Below, piece by piece: positions 26,585 to 36,003 of a stretch of 64,000 nt of DNA. Within the stretch, counting starts at the first letter, position 1; each line of letters begins with the position of its first letter. Both the position numbers and the translations under genes were made by a program. Below the pieces are notes generated by a model. The model saw only the letters and a list, made by a program, of their open reading frames with translations. It did not search any database and was not told the origin of the DNA. The DNA comes from Gellertiella hungarica (GTDB taxonomy: Bacteria; Pseudomonadota; Alphaproteobacteria; Rhizobiales; Rhizobiaceae): NCBI RefSeq assembly GCF_014197145.1, contig NZ_JACIEZ010000015.1, positions 1 through 64,000 of the forward strand, read 5' to 3'.

Positions 26585-26859
26585 GGGCTTCTCCTCGTTG
26601 TGCGGAGCGCAGAATGCGGCAGCGCCCGGAACCGCGCCTTGATCCCGATCAATCGCCCTTGCGAGGAATTATCTTCCGGCTGCAGCCGGTATGGGAAGGA
26701 TAATCATCCGGTGCGGAGAGCGCCACGGGGCGCGGCGTTCCACCTGCTCGCTTATATGAGCCAAGGTATTGTTTTCTCGCAATTTGGGCGGGAAAGCGCT
26801 TCTCAGATTTCCGGAACTTGCTCTATGATCCCTCCCGACAAACCCACGAGGAGGATACG

Positions 26860-28143
26860 ATGTCCAGCAACAACCCCGGCTTCAACACACTGGCAGTCCA
26901 TGCGGGCGCCCAGCCCGATCCGACCACCGGTGCCCGGGCAACGCCGATCTACCAGACCACCGCCTTCGTCTTCAACGATGCCGATCATGCGGCCGCGCTC
27001 TTCGGTCTGCAGCAGTTCGGCAACATCTACACCCGCATCATGAACCCGACGCAGGCCGTCCTCGAGGAGCGCGTTGCTGCCCTCGAAGGGGGCACGGCAG
27101 CGCTCGCGGTATCGTCGGGCCACGCCGCGCAGCTGATCGTCTTCCACACCCTGATGCAGCCCGGCGACAACTTCGTCGCCGCCAAGCGCCTCTATGGCGG
27201 CTCCATCAACCAGTTCGGCAACGCCTTCAAGTCCTTCGGCTGGCAGGTGCGCTGGGCCGATCCCGCCGATCCGGCGTCCTTCGAATCCCAGATCGATGAC
27301 CGCACGCGCGCCATCTTCATCGAAAGCCTTGCCAATCCGGGCGGCACCTTCGTGGATATCGCTGCCGTTGCCGCCGTTGCCAAGAAACACGGCCTGCCGC
27401 TCATCGTCGACAACACGATGGCAAGCCCCTATCTCATCCGCCCGCTGGAACACGGGGCGGATATCGTCGTGCATTCGCTGACGAAGTTCATGGGCGGTCA
27501 TGGCAACTCCATGGGTGGCGTCATTGTCGATGGCGGCACCTTCGACTGGTCCAAGACCGACAAGTTCCCGATGCTTTCCGCGCCGCGGCCGGAATATGCC
27601 GGCATGGTGCTGCACGCCACCTTCGGCAACTTCGCCTTCGCCATCGCCTGCCGCGTGCTCGGCCTGCGCGATTTCGGCCCGGCGATTTCGCCCTTCAACG
27701 CGTTCCTGATCCTCACCGGCATCGAGACGCTGCCGCTGCGCATGCAGCGTCACTGCGACAACGCGCTGGCCGTCGCCAAGTGGCTCAAGAGCCACGACAA
27801 GGTAGCCTGGGTTTCCTATGCCGGCCTCGATGACGATCCGAACAACGCCCTGCAGAAGAAGTATTCTCCGAAGGGCGCCGGTGCGGTGTTCACCTTCGGC
27901 GTGAAGGGCGGCTACGAGGCGGGCAAGAACCTCGTCCAGAACCTCAAGCTGTTCTCGCACCTTGCCAATATCGGCGATACCCGCTCGCTGGTCATCCACC
28001 CGGCCTCCACCACGCACCGCCAGCTGACGGAGGCACAGCAGATCGCCGCAGGTGCCGGTCCCGATGTGGTGCGCCTTTCTGTCGGCATCGAGGATGTCTC
28101 CGACATCATCGGCGACTTGGAACAGGCCCTGGCTGCCGTCTGA
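26860..28143 (+). CDS. O-acetylhomoserine sulfhydrylase (Cys/Met metabolism PLP enzyme)
   Basis: This PLP enzyme converts O-acetyl- or O-succinyl-homoserine and sulfide to homocysteine. The 427-residue protein has the MetY-type start TLAVHAGAQPDPTTGARATP, FGNIYTRIMNPTQ, LANPGGTFVDI, and the PLP Lys in HSLTKFMGGHGNSMGG. Its length and the extended loops match the O-acetylhomoserine sulfhydrylase (MetY/Met17) branch rather than MetB or MetC. ATG 26860 is preceded by GAGGAGG. A small cupin gene follows 47 nt later on the same strand. Gene names for this branch vary, so none is given. Confidence 0.9.
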   Translation: MSSNNPGFNTLAVHAGAQPDPTTGARATPIYQTTAFVFNDADHAAALFGLQQFGNIYTRIMNPTQAVLEERVAALEGGTAALAVSSGHAAQLIVFHTLMQPGDNFVAAKRLYGGSINQFGNAFKSFGWQVRWADPADPASFESQIDDRTRAIFIESLANPGGTFVDIAAVAAVAKKHGLPLIVDNTMASPYLIRPLEHGADIVVHSLTKFMGGHGNSMGGVIVDGGTFDWSKTDKFPMLSAPRPEYAGMVLHATFGNFAFAIACRVLGLRDFGPAISPFNAFLILTGIETLPLRMQRHCDNALAVAKWLKSHDKVAWVSYAGLDDDPNNALQKKYSPKGAGAVFTFGVKGGYEAGKNLVQNLKLFSHLANIGDTRSLVIHPASTTHRQLTEAQQIAAGAGPDVVRLSVGIEDVSDIIGDLEQALAAV

Positions 28144-28190
28144 GCCCGGCGGGAGCGGCCCTGGCCGCTCCCCATACCAAGGAATCGCGC

Positions 28191-28535
28191 ATGAGCCATT
28201 ACCTGAAGTTCGTTCCCGAAGGGGTGGAGCCGGAAAAGGGTGCTCCTTCGGCGGACCGCCTGATCTCTGGCAACCCCGAATTCACCACCTGGAATCTCGA
28301 AGAGGCGCCCGGCGGCCTCTATGCCGGCCTTTGGCAATCGACGCCCGGCAAGTGGCGCATCAGCTATGACGAATGGGAGTACTTCCACATCCTGTCGGGT
28401 CATTCCATCGTGACGGAAGATGGCGGCGAGGCAGTCACCCTGAAGGCGGGCGACCGCCTGATCCTGAGACCCGGCTTCAAGGGAACCTGGGAAGTGATTG
28501 AAACGACTCTAAAGGACTACGTCATCCGCCTGTGA
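28191..28535 (+). CDS. Small cupin-domain protein, 114 aa
   Basis: A single-domain cupin: WNLEEAPGGLYAGLWQSTPGKWRI, then EWEYFHILSGHSIVTEDGGEAVTLKAGDRLILRPGFKGTWEV, which matches the two cupin motifs of the DUF861/EutQ-like subgroup, although some usual metal-ligand His are missing (the motif has only FHILSGHS). It follows the sulfhydrylase gene by 47 nt and may share its transcript. Role unknown. Confidence 0.8.
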   Translation: MSHYLKFVPEGVEPEKGAPSADRLISGNPEFTTWNLEEAPGGLYAGLWQSTPGKWRISYDEWEYFHILSGHSIVTEDGGEAVTLKAGDRLILRPGFKGTWEVIETTLKDYVIRL

Positions 28536-28611
28536 GCCCTGCCTGCGGACGGCCCACGGGGCCATGGCCGCCTTCGCTCCCTGCCTGGCGGGGAACGAAG
28601 GCCGCGCACCC

Positions 28612-29859
28612 TCAGTCCCAGGCGAGGTGCAGGGCCTCCAGGCCGTGGAAGTGGTAGACATCCTTCACCACGGGCGGTCTTGCGATCCTCAGGCCGGGGA
28701 GGCGCTTGAACAGAAGCGGCAGCACGACATTCAGTTCCAGCCGCGCGAGCGGCGCTCCGATGCAGAAATGGATGCCGGCGCCGAAGGAGAGATTGGGCGC
28801 TTCGCTTCGCTCTGGGCGGAAGACGAGGGGGTCTTCGAACTTTTCCGGATCGAGATTGGCGGCCGCCAGCACGAGGCTGATCACGTCGCCACGCTTGAGG
28901 GATACGCCATCCACCTCCGTCTCCTCGAGCGCGTAGCGCTGGAAGATATGCACGGGCGCGCAGATGCGGAGGCTTTCCTCCACCGTGCGCTCTGTCGCCT
29001 TTTCGTCCGCAAAGAGCGTCGCCGGATCGATGCCGCTTTCGAGGATGACCCGCACCGAATTGCCGATCTGGTGCACGGTCGCCTCATGTCCCGCGTTCAG
29101 CAGGACGATGGTCGTGGAGATCAGCTCCTCTTCGGTCAGGTGCTGGCCCTTGTGCTCCGTGGTGATCATGTGGGTGAGAAGGTCGTCGCGAGGCGAAGCC
29201 CGCCGCTCGGCGATGACCGTCCTTACATAGTCCGCGAATTCCTTCGAGGCCTTGTCGGCAGCCAGCTCGTCCTCACGGGTGCGGCCGAACATGTACATCT
29301 TGACGTAGTCGTGCGACCAGGCCAGCAGCTGCGGCCCCATCTCTTCCGGAATGCCGATCATCCTTGCGATGATCGTCACCGGAATGATGTCGGCGAAGGC
29401 GGACAGCAGCTCCACCTCCTTCTTGTCGGCGAAGCCGTCGATCAGCCGGTTGGCGAGCGCTTCCACCTCGGGCTTCAGTCTCTCGACGTGCCGGGACACG
29501 AAGGCGCGGTTCACCATCGTGCGCAGGCGGGTGTGCTCCGGGGGCTCCAGTTCGAGGAGGGACTTCGATTCCGCCAGATCGAAATGCCGCGTGTGTTCCA
29601 GCGGCTCCGGCATGCCGAGCTCCTCGCGCGTGGCGATGTGGAGGATCTGCCGGCCGAAGCGACGGTCGCGGAGAAGTGCGTTCACATGATCGTATCCCGT
29701 GAAGAACCAGCGCTTCTGCTCCTTCCAGAAAAAGGTGGGGCAGGCCGCGTGAAGGGCGGCATAGGTCCGGTTGGGATCGCTGTAGAAGGCCGGATCTGCG
29801 GCGTCGAGCGAGACTTCGCGTGTGGACGGATCGATGGAAAGGAAGGGAAGCTTTGTCAT
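28612..29859 (-). CDS. Cytochrome P450, 415 aa
   Basis: The protein has the P450 landmarks in order: the I-helix oxygen-activation motif NAGHEAT, the K-helix E-x-x-R motif EESLRI, and the heme-binding motif FGAGIHFCIGAPLARLE with the proximal Cys. It is a soluble bacterial class I type P450 that would need separate ferredoxin and reductase proteins, none of which are adjacent. The substrate is unknown; related rhizobial P450s of this size are often annotated CYP1xx-like. It is monocistronic, divergent from the clpP region. Confidence 0.92.
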   Translation of the reverse strand: MTKLPFLSIDPSTREVSLDAADPAFYSDPNRTYAALHAACPTFFWKEQKRWFFTGYDHVNALLRDRRFGRQILHIATREELGMPEPLEHTRHFDLAESKSLLELEPPEHTRLRTMVNRAFVSRHVERLKPEVEALANRLIDGFADKKEVELLSAFADIIPVTIIARMIGIPEEMGPQLLAWSHDYVKMYMFGRTREDELAADKASKEFADYVRTVIAERRASPRDDLLTHMITTEHKGQHLTEEELISTTIVLLNAGHEATVHQIGNSVRVILESGIDPATLFADEKATERTVEESLRICAPVHIFQRYALEETEVDGVSLKRGDVISLVLAAANLDPEKFEDPLVFRPERSEAPNLSFGAGIHFCIGAPLARLELNVVLPLLFKRLPGLRIARPPVVKDVYHFHGLEALHLAWD

Positions 29860-30256
29860 GGCGCTGTCGTAGCGGAATTTGACCAGATGGAAAAGAGGCG
29901 GGCAGCCGCCGTCCCTTCAGCTGGCACAAAGGCGTGCCCGGACAGGAATGCAAGCAAATGCCGCGGTGCATATTCACGCGCTTTTTACCTATCGGCCGAA
30001 ATTTGGGCTGCCGAAGCACGCTGTAACCCGCCATTAATCGGGAATCATGCAAGTAAGGTGCTGGCCGAGGCTGGAGTCGTGCCGTTGCCTTGAGGGCATT
30101 GCCCCCGGAACATGGGGTGGCAGGCGTTCGAAAGCGACCGTCTTTCCCTTGCTTCTCTTGAAGTGGGGGGGAGTCACACTCTATGTAAGGACGAGGACTT
30201 CTTTTTTTGATTCCCTGCCGTCGCGGGCGTCGGGGAAAGCATGACAAAGGACGGAT
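29860..30256. other. Intergenic region between P450 and clpP
   Basis: No gene is credible here; the plus-strand frames in it lack family resemblance. The region serves as the promoter space for clpP and for the divergent P450 gene. The left half has a run TTTTTACC and a CATGCAAG segment without clear structure. The right third holds the probable heat-shock promoter listed separately. Confidence 0.6.
30157..30187 (+). promoter_or_regulatory. Candidate RpoH-type (heat shock) promoter for clpP
   Basis: CTTGAAG (30157-30163) is followed after 17 nt by CTATGTA (30181-30187). This resembles the alphaproteobacterial RpoH pattern of CTTGAA with a C/T-A-T -10 element, and clpP is a usual RpoH target. 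The match is by eye, about 70 nt upstream of the clpP start. Confidence 0.45.
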
Positions 30257-30886
30257 ATGCGAAATCCAGTTGATACTGCCATGGCCCTTATCCCCATGGT
30301 CGTTGAGCAGACCAACCGCGGCGAAAGATCCTACGACATCTATTCGCGGCTGCTCAAGGAACGAATCATCTTCATGACCGGTCCGGTCGAAGACCACATG
30401 GCGACCCTCGTCTGCGCGCAGCTCCTCTTCCTCGAGGCGGAGAACCCGAAGAAGGAAATCGCCCTCTACATCAATTCTCCGGGCGGTGTCGTCACTGCCG
30501 GCATGGCGATCTACGACACCATGCAGTTCATCAAGCCGGCCGTTTCCACGCTCTGCGTCGGACAGGCGGCCTCGATGGGCTCGCTTCTGCTCGCCGCCGG
30601 CCACAAGGACATGCGCTTCGCAACGCCGAATGCCCGCATCATGGTGCACCAGCCCTCGGGCGGCTTCCAGGGCCAGGCTTCGGATATCGAACGCCACGCC
30701 CGCGACATCCTGAAGATGAAGCGCCGCCTGAACGAAGTCTACGTCAAGCATTGCGGCCGTACCTACGAGGAAGTGGAACAGACGCTCGACCGTGACCATT
30801 TCATGGATGCGGACGAAGCCCTCAACTGGGGCCTCATCGACCGCGTTCTGACCTCGCGCGCCGAGATCGAAGGCGACGCCGGCTAA
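30257..30886 (+). CDS. clpP: ATP-dependent Clp protease proteolytic subunit
   Basis: ClpP forms the 14-subunit proteolytic barrel used by ClpX and ClpA. The 209 residues contain the full catalytic triad in standard contexts: Ser106 in [11 protein letters not shown], His131 in [11 protein letters not shown], and Asp180 in [13 protein letters not shown]. The N-terminus ([32 protein letters not shown]) matches the rhizobial principal ClpP. It lies 296 nt upstream of clpX, with lon further on. Confidence 0.97.
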   Translation: MRNPVDTAMALIPMVVEQTNRGERSYDIYSRLLKERIIFMTGPVEDHMATLVCAQLLFLEAENPKKEIALYINSPGGVVTAGMAIYDTMQFIKPAVSTLCVGQAASMGSLLLAAGHKDMRFATPNARIMVHQPSGGFQGQASDIERHARDILKMKRRLNEVYVKHCGRTYEEVEQTLDRDHFMDADEALNWGLIDRVLTSRAEIEGDAG

Positions 30887-31182
30887 AATGTTCCGGGCGA
30901 GGGGGCTGCGCCACAGTTCCCGCCCAATTGTTGTCCAAGGGAGGAAATTCTCTTCCTTGTTGTATGAAGAGTTTCGATTAATGCTATGTTGAATGATCTA
31001 ACATAGCATGATCCCGTAAAGGGCCCCCGCGGCCAGGGACTGGATGTTCCGAGTTCACGGTCAAGGCTTTTGTCGGGTTTCGGTCCAAGAGGGAGGCAAG
31101 ACGCCCCCTTCAAGGACGGACCAAGAAAGACCGTAATCCGCCTGACAAGTCGGATCCTCGGCGTGCTGGAAGGAATGTGAAC

Positions 31183-32460
31183 ATGAGCAAAGTCAGCGGT
31201 AACAACGGTGGGGACTCCAAGAATACCCTCTATTGTTCTTTCTGCGGCAAGAGCCAGCACGAAGTCCGGAAACTGATTGCCGGACCGACCGTCTTCATCT
31301 GCGATGAATGCGTCGAATTGTGCATGGATATCATCCGCGAGGAGAACAAGTCCTCGATGGTCAAGTCGCGGGACGGCGTGCCGACCCCGCAGGATATCAT
31401 CAAGGTTCTGGATGAATATGTCATCGGCCAGAAGCAGGCCAAGCGCATTCTCTCCGTTGCCGTGCATAACCATTACAAGCGTCTCGCCCATGCCTCCAAG
31501 GGTGGCGATGTCGAACTGGCGAAGTCGAACATCATGCTCGTCGGCCCGACCGGCTGCGGCAAGACCTATCTCGCCCAGACGCTCGCCCGCATCATCGACG
31601 TGCCCTTCACGATGGCCGATGCGACGACCCTGACGGAAGCCGGCTATGTCGGCGAGGACGTCGAGAACATCATCCTGAAGCTGCTCCAGGCCGCCGACTA
31701 CAATGTCGAGCGCGCCCAGCGCGGCATCGTCTACATCGACGAAGTCGACAAGATCAGCCGCAAGTCCGACAACCCGTCGATCACCCGTGACGTATCGGGC
31801 GAAGGTGTGCAGCAGGCCCTGCTGAAGATCATGGAAGGCACCGTTGCCTCCGTGCCCCCGCAGGGTGGCCGCAAGCATCCGCAGCAGGAATTCCTGCAGG
31901 TGGACACGACGAACATCCTGTTCATCTGCGGCGGTGCATTCGCCGGCCTGGACAAGATCATCTCCGCCCGCGGCGAGAAGACCTCGATCGGCTTCGCAGC
32001 GACCGTGAAGGCTCCGGAAGACCGTCGCGTCGGCGAAGTGCTGCGCGATCTCGAGCCGGAAGACCTGGTGAAGTTCGGCCTCATTCCCGAGTTCATCGGT
32101 CGTCTGCCGATCCTGGCAACGCTCGAGGACCTGGACGAGGATGCGCTGATCCAGATCCTGTCCGAACCGAAGAATGCACTGGTCAAGCAGTATCAGCGCC
32201 TGTTCGAGATGGAAGACGTGGAACTGACCTTCCACGAGGACGCCCTGCGCGAGATTGCCCGCCGGGCCATCATCCGCAAGACCGGCGCCCGCGGCCTCCG
32301 TTCGATCATGGAGAAGATCCTGCTGGATACCATGTTCGACCTGCCGGAACTGGACGGCGTGCGCGAAGTGGTCATCTCGGAAGAGGTGGTGCGTGGTGCT
32401 GCCCGTCCGCTCTACATCTATGCCGACCGCGTGGACGAAAAGGCAAACGCCTCGGCCTGA
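31183..32460 (+). CDS. clpX: ATP-dependent Clp protease ATP-binding subunit ClpX
   Basis: ClpX is the AAA+ unfoldase that feeds ClpP. The 425-residue protein starts with a zinc finger (CSFC then CDEC), followed by the AAA+ module with Walker A GPTGCGKT, Walker [11 protein letters not shown], the pore loop GYVGED, and the ClpP-docking loop region with [11 protein letters not shown] 31183 ([13 protein letters not shown]) is favoured over the in-frame GTG six bases earlier because GGAAGGA sits 8 nt upstream. Transcription ends at a strong terminator just downstream. Confidence 0.98.
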   Translation: MSKVSGNNGGDSKNTLYCSFCGKSQHEVRKLIAGPTVFICDECVELCMDIIREENKSSMVKSRDGVPTPQDIIKVLDEYVIGQKQAKRILSVAVHNHYKRLAHASKGGDVELAKSNIMLVGPTGCGKTYLAQTLARIIDVPFTMADATTLTEAGYVGEDVENIILKLLQAADYNVERAQRGIVYIDEVDKISRKSDNPSITRDVSGEGVQQALLKIMEGTVASVPPQGGRKHPQQEFLQVDTTNILFICGGAFAGLDKIISARGEKTSIGFAATVKAPEDRRVGEVLRDLEPEDLVKFGLIPEFIGRLPILATLEDLDEDALIQILSEPKNALVKQYQRLFEMEDVELTFHEDALREIARRAIIRKTGARGLRSIMEKILLDTMFDLPELDGVREVVISEEVVRGAARPLYIYADRVDEKANASA

Positions 32461-32485
32461 CCGAACGATGCATCCGAATGTCAGA

Positions 32486-32514
32486 GGGCCCGCTTCAAGC
32501 GGGCCCTTTTCGTT
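32486..32514 (+). terminator. Terminator after clpX
   Basis: A strong G+C-rich stem (GGGCCCGCT/AGCGGGCCC, loop TCA) is followed by TTTTCGTTT. It begins about 26 nt after the clpX stop. Confidence 0.85.
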
Positions 32515-32804
32515 TCAGGCCGCGGGAAAAAGTGACACAGGGCGAAACCTTTCGGGAGCACTTGCCGTCCGCAAAGCGTTAGTCCTGTCGTGACGAGAGA
32601 TGCTCAGTCCGCTTTTGATTGTTTGCGTCTGGCGCCACAAAGGTTAAAACAGTGACTCGGGGTGCGATCCGTTGATGCCGCGATCGCCGTGCGGGGCGGT
32701 TGGCTTGGCAAGCCACACGTTAGCTCCCGGTCATAGGCTCTGGTTCTGGCAAATGAGATGCGCCGTTCCCGGGCCGTTGCTCCTCCGAGACAGGGCAGGG
32801 CCGC
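32515..32804. other. clpX-lon intergenic region, upstream part
   Basis: No gene is supported; the minus-strand frames across it are shadows with no family resemblance. The only structured elements lie further right, next to lon. Confidence 0.5.
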
Positions 32805-32899
32805 CTTGAAATCGTGAGTGCTAATCTCCACTTGTGGAGCATCTAGGAAAGGCCGAGGCGCCCGAGGGCGCCGACGGATTGAAGCCCCTCCCGGGGCTT
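32805..32899 (+). promoter_or_regulatory. Candidate heat-shock promoter and leader hairpins of lon
   Basis: CTTGAA (32805-32810) followed after 17 nt by CCACTT is a possible RpoH-type promoter. A perfect palindrome CTCCAC-TT-GTGGAG (32826-32839) and, directly before the ribosome-binding site, a 7-bp hairpin AAGCCCC/GGGGCTT with loop TCCC (32882-32899) follow. The second hairpin could affect translation initiation. All are read by eye; the assignment to heat-shock control is inferred from the gene, since lon is usually a heat-shock gene. Confidence 0.4.
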
Positions 32900-32911
32900 T
32901 GGAAAGGAACA

Positions 32912-35335
32912 ATGATGACGAAAAAAACGTCTGCTGCAGGTGAGCGTGCCGCCTATCCGGTGCTGCCACTCCGCGACATCGTGGTCTTCCCCCATATGAT
33001 CGTTCCGCTGTTCGTCGGGCGCGAGAAGTCCATCCGCGCGCTTGAGGAGGTCATGGGGTCCGACAAGCAGATCATGCTCGCCACGCAGATGAATGCGGGC
33101 GATGACGATCCGTCGCCGGAAGGCATCTACAAGGTCGGCACCGTTGCCAACGTCCTGCAGCTCCTGAAGCTGCCCGACGGCACGGTGAAGGTGCTGGTGG
33201 AAGGCCGCGCGCGCGCCAAGATCCACGAATATTCCGATCGCGAGGAATTCTACGAGGCCTATGCCGACATCCTCGAAGAGCCGAAGGATGATCCGGTCGA
33301 GGTCGAGGCCCTGAGCCGCTCCGTGGTTTCGGAATTCGAAAGCTACGTCAAGCTCAACAAGAAGATCTCGCCTGAAGTGGTGGGTGCCGCAAGCCAGATC
33401 GAGGATTACTCGAAGCTGGCCGATACGGTCGCATCGCATCTGTCGATCAAGATCACCGAGAAGCAGGAGATGCTGGAAACCACCAGCGTCAAGGCTCGCC
33501 TCGAGAAGGCGCTCGGCTTCATGGAAGGCGAGATCTCGGTTCTCCAGGTGGAGAAGCGCATCCGCTCGCGCGTCAAGCGCCAGATGGAGAAGACCCAGCG
33601 CGAATACTACCTGAACGAACAGATGAAGGCGATCCAGAAGGAACTCGGCGACGGCGAGGACGGCCGCGACGAGATGGCCGAACTGGAAGAGCGCATCTCC
33701 AAGACCAAGCTTTCGAAGGAGGCCAAGGAAAAGGCCGAAGCCGAAATGCGCAAGCTGCGCCAGATGAGCCCCATGTCGGCGGAAGCCACCGTGGTGCGCA
33801 ACTATCTGGACTGGCTGCTTGGCCTGCCGTGGGGCAAGCGCTCGAAGATCAAGACCAACCTGCTGAACGCCGAGAAGATTCTCGAAGAGGATCATTTCGG
33901 TCTCGACAAGGTAAAGGAGCGCATCATCGAATATCTGGCCGTACAGGCCCGTTCTTCGAAGTTGAAGGGTCCGATCCTGTGCCTCGTCGGCCCGCCCGGC
34001 GTGGGCAAGACCTCGCTCGCCCGCTCGATCGCAAAGGCAACCGGCCGCGAATACATCCGCATGGCGCTTGGCGGCGTGCGTGACGAGGCAGAGATCCGCG
34101 GTCACCGCCGCACCTATATCGGCTCCATGCCGGGCAAGGTGCTGCAGTCCATGAAGAAGGCCAAGAAGTCCAACCCGCTCTTCCTGCTCGACGAAATCGA
34201 CAAGATGGGCATGGATTTCCGCGGCGATCCGTCCTCTGCGCTGCTCGAGGTGCTCGATCCGGAACAGAACTCGACCTTCATGGACCACTATCTTGAGGTG
34301 GAATACGACCTGTCGGACGTGATGTTCATCACCACGGCCAACACGCTCAACATTCCTGCCCCGCTGATGGACCGCATGGAGATCATCCGGATTGCGGGTT
34401 ACACCGAGGAAGAGAAGCTGGAAATCTGCAAGCGCCACCTTCTGCCGAAGGCGATCCGCGAGCATGCGCTCCAGCCGAAGGAATTCTCGGTTACCGACGA
34501 AGCCCTGATGGAAGTCATCCGCGCCTATACCCGTGAGGCCGGTGTGCGCAGCCTGGAGCGCGAGCTGATGAAGCTCGGCCGCAAGGCAGTCACCGAAATC
34601 ATCAAGGGCAAGGTGAAGTCCGTCGAGGTGACGGCCGAGAACGTCAAGGATTTCCTCGGCGTTCCGCGCTATCGCCATGGCGAGGCCGAGGGCGAGGATC
34701 AGGTCGGCATCGTGACAGGTCTGGCCTGGACCGAGGTCGGCGGCGAACTGCTGACGATCGAAGGTGTCATGATGCCCGGCAAGGGCCGCATGACCGTGAC
34801 CGGCAACCTGAAGGACGTGATGAAGGAATCGATTTCCGCAGCGGCCTCCTATGTCCGCTCGCGCGCCGTCGATTTCGGCATCGAGCCTCCGCGCTTCGAC
34901 AAGTCCGACATCCACGTGCACGTGCCTGAAGGCGCGACCCCGAAGGACGGTCCGTCCGCCGGTGTCGCCATGGCAACGGCCATCGTCTCGGTCATGACCG
35001 GCATTCCGGTCCGCCACGACGTCGCGATGACGGGTGAAATCACGCTGCGCGGCCGTGTCCTGCCGATCGGCGGCCTCAAGGAAAAGCTCCTTGCAGCCCT
35101 TCGCGGCGGCATCAAGAAGGTGCTGATCCCCGAGGAGAACGCCAAGGATCTGGCCGATATTCCGGATAACGTGAAGAACAATCTGGAGATCGTGCCTGTG
35201 TCCCGCATGGGCGAGGTTATCCGCCATGCCCTGGCCCGGGTGCCTGAACCGATTGAATGGGACGGCACCGTCGAGACCCCGGTAATCGCTACGGTTGAAG
35301 GGTCGGATGACGCCGGCCAGACCATCGCGCACTGA
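32912..35335 (+). CDS. lon: Lon protease (ATP-dependent)
   Basis: Lon is a homohexameric AAA+ serine protease for damaged and regulatory proteins. This 807-residue protein has an N-terminal LAN domain ([19 protein letters not shown]), a coiled-coil middle, Walker [21 protein letters not shown], Walker [11 protein letters not shown], and the C-terminal protease domain with the catalytic Ser in [14 protein letters not shown] and Lys in [10 protein letters not shown]. The start at ATG 32912 (or ATG 32915) follows GGAAAGGA at 32901-32908; an upstream in-frame ATG is rejected because it lacks family similarity. hupB follows after a terminator. Confidence 0.98.
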   Translation: MMTKKTSAAGERAAYPVLPLRDIVVFPHMIVPLFVGREKSIRALEEVMGSDKQIMLATQMNAGDDDPSPEGIYKVGTVANVLQLLKLPDGTVKVLVEGRARAKIHEYSDREEFYEAYADILEEPKDDPVEVEALSRSVVSEFESYVKLNKKISPEVVGAASQIEDYSKLADTVASHLSIKITEKQEMLETTSVKARLEKALGFMEGEISVLQVEKRIRSRVKRQMEKTQREYYLNEQMKAIQKELGDGEDGRDEMAELEERISKTKLSKEAKEKAEAEMRKLRQMSPMSAEATVVRNYLDWLLGLPWGKRSKIKTNLLNAEKILEEDHFGLDKVKERIIEYLAVQARSSKLKGPILCLVGPPGVGKTSLARSIAKATGREYIRMALGGVRDEAEIRGHRRTYIGSMPGKVLQSMKKAKKSNPLFLLDEIDKMGMDFRGDPSSALLEVLDPEQNSTFMDHYLEVEYDLSDVMFITTANTLNIPAPLMDRMEIIRIAGYTEEEKLEICKRHLLPKAIREHALQPKEFSVTDEALMEVIRAYTREAGVRSLERELMKLGRKAVTEIIKGKVKSVEVTAENVKDFLGVPRYRHGEAEGEDQVGIVTGLAWTEVGGELLTIEGVMMPGKGRMTVTGNLKDVMKESISAAASYVRSRAVDFGIEPPRFDKSDIHVHVPEGATPKDGPSAGVAMATAIVSVMTGIPVRHDVAMTGEITLRGRVLPIGGLKEKLLAALRGGIKKVLIPEENAKDLADIPDNVKNNLEIVPVSRMGEVIRHALARVPEPIEWDGTVETPVIATVEGSDDAGQTIAH

Positions 35336-35383
35336 ACGACGGACCGGGTTTTGGACCTGATCTACACAGAAAACTGAGGAAAG

Positions 35384-35408
35384 GGCCGGCTTCATGCCGG
35401 CCTTTTTT
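35384..35408 (+). terminator. Terminator after lon
   Basis: The stem GGCCGGC/GCCGGCC with loop TTCAT is followed by six T. It lies about 50 nt past the lon stop. Confidence 0.88.
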
Positions 35409-35538
35409 GTGAAAATGCGCCTGAAACGCTTGCATTTCGGGGTATTGCAGGGCTTTTGAGTTGCGGCGAGCAGGAGCTTTCGTATTCTGCGCCCGATGCA
35501 TAATTGAGTCGTTTCAAACCATTGAAAGGGGTGGAAAC

Positions 35539-35814
35539 ATGAACAAGAATGAACTCGTCTCCGCAGTGGCCGAAAAGGCCGGGCTGACCAAGGCTGATGC
35601 AGCATCTGCCGTCGATGCGGTATTCGAAACCGTACAGTCCGCTCTGAAGGCCGGTGGCGACGTCCGCCTCGCCGGTTTTGGCAGCTTCACCGTTTCGCGC
35701 CGCGAAGCCTCCAAGGGCCGCAACCCGTCGACCGGCGCCGAAGTCGATATTCCGGCTCGTAACGTTCCGAAGTTCACCGCAGGCAAGGGCCTGAAGGACG
35801 CCGTCAACAGCTAA
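35539..35814 (+). CDS. hupB: HU-type DNA-binding protein (HupB)
   Basis: The 91-residue protein is a standard HU subunit: MNKNELVSAVAEKAGLTKADA (helices 1-2), GGDVRLAGFGSFTVSRRE (saddle), and the DNA-gripping arm GRNPSTGAEVDIPARNVPKF, ending KGLKDAV. ATG 35539 is preceded by AAAGGGGTGG. The lon-hupB order is conserved in alphaproteobacteria. It compacts DNA and binds bent or nicked sites. Confidence 0.96.
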   Translation: MNKNELVSAVAEKAGLTKADAASAVDAVFETVQSALKAGGDVRLAGFGSFTVSRREASKGRNPSTGAEVDIPARNVPKFTAGKGLKDAVNS

Positions 35815-35852
35815 GGCCATTGACGCCCCGGGGCCCCTGGGCTCCCGATATC

Positions 35853-35890
35853 AACGGCACGCCAGCCTGACGAGGTTGGCGTGCCGTTTC
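35853..35890 (+). terminator. Terminator after hupB
   Basis: A 12-bp perfect stem (AACGGCACGCCA/TGGCGTGCCGTT, loop 35865-35876) is followed by TCC and a short T stretch. It lies about 38 nt after the hupB stop. Confidence 0.75.
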
Positions 35891-36003
35891 CATTTGCGGC
35901 GGCAGCTCGGCCTCTGTCGCAAAACCGTAAGCTGGCTGTCATGTCCGTGACATCCGCATCGCGCACTTAGCACGGGTCAAATCGAAGGAAGCAGGAGGTT
36001 TCC

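Noticed and set aside
26803-28017. Long antisense frame opposite the sulfhydrylase gene
   Set aside because: The opposite strand encodes a complete PLP enzyme with its active-site lysine motif.
30047-30244. Short plus-strand frame upstream of clpP
   Set aside because: It overlaps the promoter region, has no family resemblance and no convincing ribosome-binding site.
32843-35605. A very long open frame (about 920 codons) antisense to lon
   Set aside because: It mirrors the third-position G+C bias of lon, has Leu/His/Arg/Gln-rich composition and no recognisable domain.
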